A DNA stretch of 22,873 bases, taken from contig CAZIIU010000047.1 of assembly GCA_964539395.1 (NCBI GenBank), forward strand, positions 1 through 22,873, given 5' to 3'. Positions 1-5,595 of this stretch are shown piece by piece. This DNA is from M55B112 sp964539395 (GTDB taxonomy: Bacteria; Bacteroidota; Bacteroidia; Bacteroidales; GCA-2748055). Numbering within the stretch: the stretch's first letter is position 1; the number at the start of each line of letters is the position of its first letter. A program made the position numbers and the translations under genes. Below the pieces are notes generated by a model. The model did not search any database and was not told the DNA's origin. It was given only the letters and a program-made list of their open reading frames with translations.

Positions 1-84
1 TTTCCCTGATTTCCCTGATTTCCCTGGTTTCCCTGGTTTCCCTGATTTCCCTGATTTCCCTGATTTCCCTGGTTCCCTGATTTC
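1..84. repeat. 9-bp tandem repeat (minisatellite), cut by the left window edge
   Basis: Eight complete copies of a 9-bp unit TTTCCCTGR run from position 1 to 72. An 8-bp copy that has lost one T (73-80) and a partial TTTC follow. The ninth base alternates between A and G (order A A G G A A A G A). The array probably continues to the left. A 9-bp period keeps reading frame: on the minus strand the unit reads as a (Ser/Pro)-Gly-Lys tripeptide. That frame stays open from a TAG near position 129 to the window edge, but it has no ATG. I treat the array as intergenic. Confidence 0.9.
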
Positions 85-125
85 GTCAACTATTATTATG
101 AATACGATCCACAAGCTTTTTAGGC

Positions 126-131
126 ACTACA
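126..131. repeat. Left target-site duplication of the miniature element
   Basis: ACTACA lies directly before the TG that opens the element. The identical hexamer directly follows the closing CA, at 346-351. A matching hexamer at both edges is what transposition leaves behind. Confidence 0.7.
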
Positions 132-158
132 TGTAATATATCAGCAGCTCGTTTACAT
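132..158 (+). repeat. Left terminal inverted repeat of the MITE
   Basis: This 27-bp end begins TGTAATATATCAG and finishes CTCGTTTACAT. It matches the reverse complement of 319-345 with six mismatches and no gaps. Confidence 0.75.
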
Positions 159-172
159 GTTTTTAATTGAGC

Positions 173-200
173 AAAATATCAGCACCTTGTTTACAGTGAC
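173..200 (+). repeat. Left inner binding-site repeat of the MITE
   Basis: AAAATATCAGCACCTTGTTT is followed by ACAGTGAC. It repeats the core of the left terminus in the same direction and is inverted relative to 291-318. Confidence 0.7.
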
Positions 201-217
201 ACATTTACATATATGCT

Positions 218-269
218 GATTCTTTTGAAATCCCCTCTTAATATCCCATTGAGGGGTTTTAAAAGAATC
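218..269. repeat. Central long hairpin of the MITE
   Basis: The arms are 218-237 (GATTCTTTT...CCCCTC) and 251-269 (GAGGGG...AAAAGAATC), separated by a 13-nt loop. They pair almost perfectly, with one mismatch and one bulged base. The hairpin could act as a terminator on either strand or simply be the palindromic body of the element. Confidence 0.8.
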
Positions 270-290
270 TTTTCGCTCTTGCATGACAGT

Positions 291-318
291 TTGACTGTCA
301 ACGATGTGCTGATATTTT
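291..318 (-). repeat. Right inner binding-site repeat of the MITE
   Basis: Its reverse complement reads AAAATATCAGCACATCGTTG followed by ACAGTCAA. It matches the left inner repeat at most positions, with about six differences over 28. Confidence 0.7.
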
Positions 319-345
319 ATGTAAACGATGTACTGATATTTATCA
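319..345 (-). repeat. Right terminal inverted repeat of the MITE
   Basis: The reverse complement begins TGATAAATATCAG and ends ATCGTTTACAT, mirroring the left terminus. Confidence 0.75.
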
Positions 346-351
346 ACTACA
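346..351. repeat. Right target-site duplication of the miniature element
   Basis: This is the second copy of ACTACA, immediately outside the right terminus. Confidence 0.7.
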
Positions 352-422
352 GGTTGATTAGCTATCAAATACAACGATTGTTACCACTGGCTATGTCAGA
401 AAAAGAGAAATAAACAGAGATA

Positions 423-887
423 CTATTTAAAATGGTAGAAAAATATCACTGTGGCTTCAAATGCAGGTTTTTTACTGTCTTTGATCTCCATGACCACTTC
501 AATCTCCACTTTTGAAAGTCCCCTGAGATCCTTGATCGATTTGAGCCTTGCCATTACCCGTACTTCACTGTCAACAACTACGGGCTGGATAAATTTCAGC
601 TTTTCCATACCGTAGTTGACCAGCATTTTGATGTTGTTAACCTCTACGATCTGTTCCCAGTGGTAAGCGAGTACAGAGATACTTAGATAGCCATGAGCAA
701 TGGTGGCTCCGAACGGACTCTCTTTCTTTGCCCTTTCAGGATCAGTATGGATCCACTGGTAATCGAGCGTTGCATCCGCAAATTTGTTGATCTGCTCCTG
801 CGTGATCTTCTGCCATTGTGAATAACCCAGGATTTCACCTGTCCGCTTTTCAAAATCGGCGTGACTGTTGATGATCAGTTTTTCCAT
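423..887 (-). CDS. MaoC-family hot-dog dehydratase / (R)-specific enoyl-CoA hydratase-like
   Basis: This 154-residue protein is the normal length for a single-domain MaoC/NodN-type hydratase. These cytoplasmic enzymes add water to trans-2-enoyl thioesters or remove it from (R)-3-hydroxyacyl thioesters. The hydratase motif is clear: Asp42 and His47 in the stretch D-Y-Q-W-I-H-T-D-P are the expected catalytic pair, followed by E-R-A and a Gly-rich turn (F-G-A-T-I-A-H-G-Y). The central helix of the hot-dog fold begins near residue 30. The ATG start has no strong Shine-Dalgarno sequence. The gene ends about 70 bp from the miniature element. It shares its strand with the protease gene upstream but is separated from it by 308 bp, so it is probably transcribed alone. 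The family is clear, but the physiological substrate cannot be read from the sequence. Confidence 0.88.
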   Translation of the reverse strand: MEKLIINSHADFEKRTGEILGYSQWQKITQEQINKFADATLDYQWIHTDPERAKKESPFGATIAHGYLSISVLAYHWEQIVEVNNIKMLVNYGMEKLKFIQPVVVDSEVRVMARLKSIKDLRGLSKVEIEVVMEIKDSKKPAFEATVIFFYHFK

Positions 888-1195
888 CCGGTTTTCGTTT
901 ATTTGAATGATTGATTGCCACTGCCCGTTACTGATACTTCACTTTCGGTCCTGGCATTGACCTGCTAAGTTAAAAAAATGAAGATAAAATGAATATACCT
1001 GATTCAATATGTAACATTTTATTAAGGTCAGCATAACGCTCCTCCCGAGCTTGTCCTGTTTCGGTATTGGCATACCTGTAACAGGTATTTACCTACCTGA
1101 TGAAGGATTGATTGATTGATTGCTCCGGTAGGCCCATAATGTCTGTTGAACGGAGCCATACTCCCTCCAAAGCTTCGTTCGGAGCGATGTGTCTG
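888..1195. other. Intergenic region with a palindrome and a GATT repeat
   Basis: This 308-bp gap separates two minus-strand genes and holds no convincing ORF. It contains a 17-bp palindrome (1072-1088) and a short GATT tandem run near 1106-1121. Several GGAG/CTCC complementary blocks at 1120-1180 could fold. A degenerate minus-strand -7 motif (TAACTTAG, complement of 964-971) could drive the hydratase gene, but this is weak. Confidence 0.5.
1072..1088. promoter_or_regulatory. 17-bp perfect palindrome, possible operator or part of a terminator
   Basis: ATACCTGTAACAGGTAT has two perfect 8-bp arms around a single A. It lies in the gap between the protease stop and the hydratase start. No T-run follows on the minus strand, so an intrinsic terminator is not obvious. 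A protein-binding site is possible. Confidence 0.4.
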
Positions 1196-2494
1196 CTATT
1201 GATCCTGTTTAATGTTTTCAAAAAACAATGAAGCAGACCTTGTACTGATCACCATCTTATCAAACTGAAAGATAAAATCCTGTCCCAGATTACCATACAC
1301 CTTCTCCGGGTCCTTGTATAACGACTCAGTATGTACTTCAATGCCGGAAATGGTCGCTCTGCTTCCCGCCACCTTCAGGTCCACTGAATCGATAATATAC
1401 GATGTGAACATCTTGCTTCCTCCCAAACCACCGATATTATATGTATGTTTTGCACAGGTGGAATCTATTAATTCAGCATGCATGGTATAATACGGTTTGT
1501 AAAATGAGCTGAATGCGGCACCTGTGTCAAAATACCATGGCATTGTATCGCTCTCAATGGTCACTGAAATAACCGGATCCAGATCATCAATCGCAAGGTT
1601 CCGGTAATCGTACCTGTTCTCCTTCATTGGTATAAAAACTGAGTCGTTTTGCAGCACATGGAACTCTCCAAGCGATTTCAGAATGGGAAAGGCAATAGCT
1701 CCATTGACTGAGTAATCGTAATCGGGCAGTGTAAGGTCTGTATCATCAAACACCCAGAATATGGCATTCCTCACCAGGATCGATCCCAGGAACAGCTCCC
1801 CTACAACGGCCAGATCACATTTAACAACATTACCGGTGATCCCTTCCACTTCAAAATCGACGTTCAGAACCTCCATGTCCAGGTTTTCTGCAATACTCCT
1901 CCGGATAAAAGAGAAACTTGAGCCGGTGTCGAACAACATATTTAAAACCGTATCACCAATAGCTACAGGAATATTAACAAGTCTCATCTTGTCTGTTATT
2001 AATCCTACCCCGCAGTCAGCCGACTTAACCACTTCCTGGGCAGGGGTTTCAGCAAGTGCGCGAAGTATCTTGCGTTCATTCAGCAGGTGTTCATATGCAG
2101 GAGTATCAATGAGATGCTGGTAATCACGTATCAGCAGCGAACACGAAGCAAGGGCACCGTTGTAGTCAAACAGGTTGTGGTGATTCATGTACCTGGTTTT
2201 GTGTACATTTTTCAACTCAGTCTCTGAAAGCCTCTTTTCATAATGGTTGAGAAGCTTAAGGATATTTTCATTTGATGCATCATGCATATAGAATGCGTTT
2301 TCAGTGAGGGCTTTAAAATAGATCCGGTTTTTTTTCGTCAGGAGATGCTGGTTTTCTTCAAAGACGCTTTTCAGCCTGAAAAAATCCTCCTTTTCGTAAT
2401 AGTCATGCAATTGCTCTGTCAGTAAAAGACGGTTTGTTTCTTTATCCTGATTGCATGAAACAATTAGAATTGACAGGAAGATCACTGTGATCAA
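1196..2494 (-). CDS. Predicted lipoprotein aspartyl protease with two retropepsin-like lobes
   Basis: The protein has 432 residues in the frame beginning at a TTG. A hydrophobic stretch (residues 2-13) ends in a lipobox I-V-S-C with Cys14, so it is probably a lipid-anchored envelope protein. Residues 20-160 are helical and of unknown role. A first aspartyl-protease motif, Phe-Asp189-Thr-Gly-Ser, is followed by a flap-like region. A second motif, Phe-Asp323-Thr-Gly-Ala, and a closing G-N-L-G-Q-D-F segment (401-407) complete a second lobe. Two DTG motifs in one chain suggest an internally paired active site. The start is uncertain: no ATG lies upstream in frame. An ATA at 2509-2507, preceded by GGGGG, would add five residues (I-Y-Q-T-R) and give a better charged signal-peptide head. 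The substrate is unknown. Confidence 0.82.
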   Translation of the reverse strand: MITVIFLSILIVSCNQDKETNRLLLTEQLHDYYEKEDFFRLKSVFEENQHLLTKKNRIYFKALTENAFYMHDASNENILKLLNHYEKRLSETELKNVHKTRYMNHHNLFDYNGALASCSLLIRDYQHLIDTPAYEHLLNERKILRALAETPAQEVVKSADCGVGLITDKMRLVNIPVAIGDTVLNMLFDTGSSFSFIRRSIAENLDMEVLNVDFEVEGITGNVVKCDLAVVGELFLGSILVRNAIFWVFDDTDLTLPDYDYSVNGAIAFPILKSLGEFHVLQNDSVFIPMKENRYDYRNLAIDDLDPVISVTIESDTMPWYFDTGAAFSSFYKPYYTMHAELIDSTCAKHTYNIGGLGGSKMFTSYIIDSVDLKVAGSRATISGIEVHTESLYKDPEKVYGNLGQDFIFQFDKMVISTRSASLFFENIKQDQ

Positions 2495-2815
2495 TCTGGT
2501 TTGATATATGAAAACCCCCGGTTTAATAAGTCTGTATGCTTTTCCGATTGCAATTTACAATATGAAGGTATGCAAGATAATTGAAATTCAATTATTTTGT
2601 CAACAGGTTACACTCAAAATTGTTTGATCCGGGTTTTATTCCGATACCCCGGATGATTTGACAGGTACTTGCTTCTTTGTAACGGGACCAGGTTATTCCC
2701 CTGTCTGTTTTCAGAATTGCAGAGTTTATATTCTGAGATGGACGGATATTGAAAATGAACTGTATTGAACAATTGTAACATTTGTCAGTCTAATTATTAA
2801 ATCACAGAGGGCAAT
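2495..2815. other. Divergent intergenic region between protease and macro-domain genes
   Basis: The 321 bp hold the start signals of two divergently transcribed genes. They include a 19-bp palindrome (2577-2595) and a 7-bp inverted repeat TCAGAAT/ATTCTGA (2711-2717 and 2730-2736). No ORF is supported. Ahead of the macro gene a purine-rich AGAGGG lies about five bases before the ATG. Confidence 0.55.
2573..2603 (-). promoter_or_regulatory. Candidate promoter for the protease gene, overlapped by a 19-bp palindrome
   Basis: On the minus strand TTGACA is followed, about 21 bases after the TTG, by TATCTTGC. That is one base off the Bacteroidota -7 consensus TAnnTTTG. A perfect palindrome ATAATTGAAATTCAATTAT (2577-2595, centre 2586) fills the space between the two elements, where a repressor would block transcription. 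The promoter call is tentative; the palindrome itself is certain. Confidence 0.4.
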
Positions 2816-3346
2816 ATGAAAAAATCAATAGGGGGAATTACCCTTGAGTGTATAAAAGGAAACATCGTTGACCAGCCTGATATTTCAGCCATTGTAAATG
2901 CTGCCAATGCCCTTTTACAGTCAGGAGGAGGAGTTGCAGGGGCCATTCACAGAAAAGCAGGTCCCGGACTAGCTGAAGAATGTCGTCCCATGGCTCCTGT
3001 CATGCCTGGTGAGGCAGTTATTACGGGCGGTCATAATCTGCCGAATCCTTATGTAATCCATTGCCTGGGACCTGTTTACGGTGTGGATCAGCCTGAAGAT
3101 AAATATCTTTCTGATTGCTACAGGAACGCTCTCCTGCTGGCAGATGAAAAGGGGATAGATTCAATTGCTTTTCCCTCTATTTCAACGGGTTCATTCGGCT
3201 TCCCGGTCAGAAAGGCTGCAACCGTTGCCGTGGAAGCGATAATGCAATGCATGAAGAGCCTGCATAATGTTAAAAAGATCAGACTTGTACTGTTTTCAGA
3301 CCAGGACCATGACAGTTACGAGGCAGCGTTTGAATCTGCCTTTTGA
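2816..3346 (+). CDS. Macro-domain protein, probable ADP-ribose / O-acetyl-ADP-ribose hydrolase
   Basis: The 176 residues form one macro domain, close to the usual size of stand-alone bacterial members (YmdB/MacroD-like). Key signatures are I-V-N-A-A-N (residues 26-31), the glycine-rich loop G-G-G-V-A-G-A-I-H (37-45) and the second phosphate-binding loop S-I-S-T-G-S-F-G-F-P (121-130). These loops bind the ADP-ribose diphosphate. Members of this branch remove acetyl groups from O-acetyl-ADP-ribose or cleave ADP-ribose from acidic side chains. The first-strand motif reads K-G-N-I where G-D-I is more usual. The gene ends 32 nt before pncB and is probably co-transcribed with it, linking ADP-ribose turnover to NAD salvage. 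The start has a reasonable AGAGGG ribosome site. The exact substrate is not settled by sequence. Confidence 0.92.
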   Translation: MKKSIGGITLECIKGNIVDQPDISAIVNAANALLQSGGGVAGAIHRKAGPGLAEECRPMAPVMPGEAVITGGHNLPNPYVIHCLGPVYGVDQPEDKYLSDCYRNALLLADEKGIDSIAFPSISTGSFGFPVRKAATVAVEAIMQCMKSLHNVKKIRLVLFSDQDHDSYEAAFESAF

Positions 3347-3378
3347 CATTAATTCAAACGAGAGTAAACCATATTTTT

Positions 3379-4785
3379 ATGATCAGGTATTCAGCCACAT
3401 ATACCGACCATTATCAGCTCAGTATGGCCCTGGCACTTTTCAGGGAGGGGAAGGCCGGTGACAGGAGCGTATTTGATTATTTCTTCAGAAAACTGCCTTT
3501 TGATGGCGGATATGCACTGTTTGCCGGACTGGAGGTTTTGCTTGATGTCCTTGAAAACTTGCGTTTCTCAGAGAAGGATGTTCATTTTCTGCGTGATAAT
3601 GGATTTCCCGATGATTTTCTTCAATACCTTGGCGATTTCAGGTTTAACGGAAATATATACAGCAGCCGGGAGGGGGATGTTATTTTCCAGACGAGACCTG
3701 TTCTTGTTGTGGAGGCCGGGATGATTGAAGCGCAGATCATTGAGACCCTGCTTTTAAACATTCTCAATTATCAGACACTCATCGCAACGAAAGCCAGCAG
3801 AATGCGTATGGTGGCAGGTGATCGTACCCTGATCGATTTCGGACTTCGCAGGGCACAGGGCCCCGGGGGATACTATGCCAGCAGGGCTGCTGTAATTGGT
3901 GGATTTGATGCCACAAGTAATGTGGCTGCCGGTTGTGATTTCAATATCCCTGTGTCTGGCACCATGGCCCATAGCTTTGTTCAATGTTATGATGATGAAT
4001 TGCAAGCATTCAGGCATTATGCCAAATCCCATCCCGATAACTGTGTTTTGCTGGTTGATACCTACAATACACTTCGGAGCGGGGTGCCCAATGCCATCAG
4101 GGTAGGGAGAGAGATGGAGGAACGCGGAGAAAAATTAAAAGGGATCAGGCTCGACAGCGGCGACCTTGCCTATTTTGCCAGGGAGAGCCGCCGGATGCTT
4201 GATGAAGCAGGTTTAGAGTATGTAAAGATTGCAGTTTCCAACCAGCTCGATGAGTATGTGATCCGGAGTCTGAATGAACAAGGTGCCCCGATCGATCTGT
4301 TTGGCGTGGGAACTAACCTGGTGACGGGCCATCCCGATGGGGCTCTCGATGGAGTCTATAAGCTGGCATATGCAAACAGGTTACCGCGCATAAAGCTCTC
4401 GGAGAATAGCAGAAAGATCACACTGCCAGATAAGAAGCGGGTCTGCCGCCTGATCAATCATGATGGCAGTTGGGCCGGGATCGATGCAGTTGCACTTGAA
4501 AATGAAAGTGATTTCGAAATGATGCATCATCCGTTTGAGTATGGCAAATCAATGTCTGTTCAACAATACCGTAAGGAAGACCTTCTTGTGAAGGTGATGG
4601 ACAACGGCATGCGATCAATGGAAAGGCAATCCCTTGCCGAGATAGCTGCATTTAGCAAGGAGAGGCTGAACCTTCTACCGGACGAGTACAAACGGTTCGA
4701 TAATCCGCACATATATAAAGTCGGGTTAAGTCCCGGATTGAAGAAACTTCGCGATCAGATGATCCGGGAAATGGCCGACAGATAG
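3379..4785 (+). CDS. pncB: Nicotinate phosphoribosyltransferase
   Basis: This cytoplasmic enzyme joins nicotinate to PRPP, with ATP hydrolysis, to give nicotinate mononucleotide in the Preiss-Handler route. I start it at the ATG at 3379 (468 residues), which gives M-I-R-Y-S-A-T-Y-T-D-H-Y-Q-L, the typical N-terminus. The longer frame from a TTG at 3343 overlaps the macro gene and adds no family sequence. Visible motifs are the substrate loop around G-T-M-A-H-S-F-V (containing the probable phosphorylated histidine), R-L-D-S-G-D-L-A-Y-F and the phosphate-binding G-V-G-T-N-L-V-T-G-H. The length fits the family. It lies between the macro gene (32 nt upstream) and pncA (62 nt downstream), which strongly suggests one NAD-salvage transcript. 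Confidence 0.95.
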   Translation: MIRYSATYTDHYQLSMALALFREGKAGDRSVFDYFFRKLPFDGGYALFAGLEVLLDVLENLRFSEKDVHFLRDNGFPDDFLQYLGDFRFNGNIYSSREGDVIFQTRPVLVVEAGMIEAQIIETLLLNILNYQTLIATKASRMRMVAGDRTLIDFGLRRAQGPGGYYASRAAVIGGFDATSNVAAGCDFNIPVSGTMAHSFVQCYDDELQAFRHYAKSHPDNCVLLVDTYNTLRSGVPNAIRVGREMEERGEKLKGIRLDSGDLAYFARESRRMLDEAGLEYVKIAVSNQLDEYVIRSLNEQGAPIDLFGVGTNLVTGHPDGALDGVYKLAYANRLPRIKLSENSRKITLPDKKRVCRLINHDGSWAGIDAVALENESDFEMMHHPFEYGKSMSVQQYRKEDLLVKVMDNGMRSMERQSLAEIAAFSKERLNLLPDEYKRFDNPHIYKVGLSPGLKKLRDQMIREMADR

Positions 4786-4847
4786 CTATTGGGTGGGATA
4801 TTATTGCATTTCCGGGAAACAGGAATAATAAACTTATAACCCTTAAA

Positions 4848-5465
4848 ATGAAATACACGATGAAAACCTTGATAATCATAGATGTCCAGAACGACTTTAT
4901 GCCCGGGGGATCGCTGGAGGTTCAGGATGGTGACCAGGTGCTGCCGGTGATTAACCGCATTCAGGATGCATTTGATCTGGTGGTGGCAACGCAGGACTGG
5001 CACCCTCTTAACCACAGCAGTTTCGCATCGGTTCACAATGGTAAACAGCCATTTGATGCCATCGAATGGCAGGGCCTGCAACAGATCCTCTGGCCCGACC
5101 ACTGTGTTATCAATACAGAAGGGGCAGCTTTTCACCCGGACCTTGATACAGCACGGATTGAGGCGATCTTCAGAAAGGGAATGGACCCTGATATCGACAG
5201 TTACAGCGGTTTTTACGACAACGGGCACAGGAAAAACACCGGGCTGGCCGGCTACCTGAGGGAACGCAACGCTGATGAACTGTACTTCTGCGGGCTTGCG
5301 GCCGATGTTTGTGTAAGCTATACCCTGAAGGATGCCCTCAAAGAGGGATTCTCGTCGACACTCATCGAGGATGCCACCCGTCCCATCGATGAAAACAGAT
5401 ACAAAGAGTTTAAAACAGAGTTGCAGGAAAAGGGCTGCCGGTTTCTTATGAGCAGTGAATTGTAA
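4848..5465 (+). CDS. pncA: Nicotinamidase (nicotinamide deamidase, isochorismatase fold)
   Basis: It hydrolyses nicotinamide to nicotinate and ammonia, supplying the substrate of the neighbouring pncB product. All expected residues are present, counting from the ATG at 4848. The catalytic triad is Asp12, Lys110 and Cys155 (in G-L-A-A-D-V-C-V-S-Y-T). The metal ligands are Asp50 and His52 in T-Q-D-W-H, and His85 in W-P-D-H-C. The 205-residue length is normal. A second ATG at 4860 (M-K-T-L-I-I-I-D-V-Q-N-D-F) matches the usual family N-terminus and may be the true start, since neither codon has a clear ribosome site. A weak hairpin follows the stop, so this is probably the last gene of the cluster. 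Confidence 0.95.
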   Translation: MKYTMKTLIIIDVQNDFMPGGSLEVQDGDQVLPVINRIQDAFDLVVATQDWHPLNHSSFASVHNGKQPFDAIEWQGLQQILWPDHCVINTEGAAFHPDLDTARIEAIFRKGMDPDIDSYSGFYDNGHRKNTGLAGYLRERNADELYFCGLAADVCVSYTLKDALKEGFSSTLIEDATRPIDENRYKEFKTELQEKGCRFLMSSEL

Positions 5466-5499
5466 GTTTTTCGCTCCCGGGTTATTAAATTTAATATTG

Positions 5500-5521
5500 A
5501 ATCAGTCAAATCTGATTTTTT
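5500..5521 (+). terminator. Weak intrinsic terminator after pncA
   Basis: AATCAG (5500-5505) and CTGATT (5512-5517) form a 6-bp stem with a TCAAAT loop, and a T-run follows directly. The stem is AT-rich and therefore weak, but its position after the last gene of the NAD cluster is right. Confidence 0.45.
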
Positions 5522-5525
5522 GGAT

Positions 5526-5533
5526 TATTTTTG
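5526..5533 (+). promoter_or_regulatory. Candidate -7 promoter element for mutS2
   Basis: TATTTTTG fits the Bacteroidota consensus TAnnTTTG and would give a leader of roughly 55 nt. I see no convincing -33 element, and the site abuts the terminator hairpin. Confidence 0.35.
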
Positions 5534-5595
5534 ATGTAAACAATTTAAATACATCGCTGGCACTATATTAATCCAAAAAAAGAGTTCATTTTCCA

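Larger units (their letters stand above)
132..345. mobile_element. Miniature inverted-repeat transposable element (MITE), 214 bp, IS21-like ends
   Basis: The element starts with TG and ends with CA. Its outer 27 bp (132-158 and the reverse complement of 319-345) match at 21 of 27 positions. A second, inner pair of inverted repeats (173-200 and the complement of 291-318) carries the same core, roughly ATATCAGCANCTNGTTTACA. Each end therefore holds two copies of one probable transposase-binding site. A long hairpin (218-269) fills the centre. Flanking hexamers ACTACA form a target duplication. No transposase is encoded, and the two short open frames crossing it look accidental. TG/CA termini with repeated sites at each end are known for the IS21 family, so an IS21-like parent is my inference. 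The element is non-autonomous and would need a transposase supplied from elsewhere. Confidence 0.75.

Noticed and set aside
1..84. CRISPR array
   Set aside because: Units are contiguous 9-mers without spacers.
153..413. Two overlapping short open frames (73 and 66 codons) across the miniature element
   Set aside because: They read through the inverted repeats on opposite strands and have no protein-like pattern.
3343..3378. TTG-initiated N-terminal extension of pncB overlapping the macro gene stop
   Set aside because: The ATG at 3379 gives the standard family N-terminus; the 12 extra codons have no family similarity and would start at a rarer codon.
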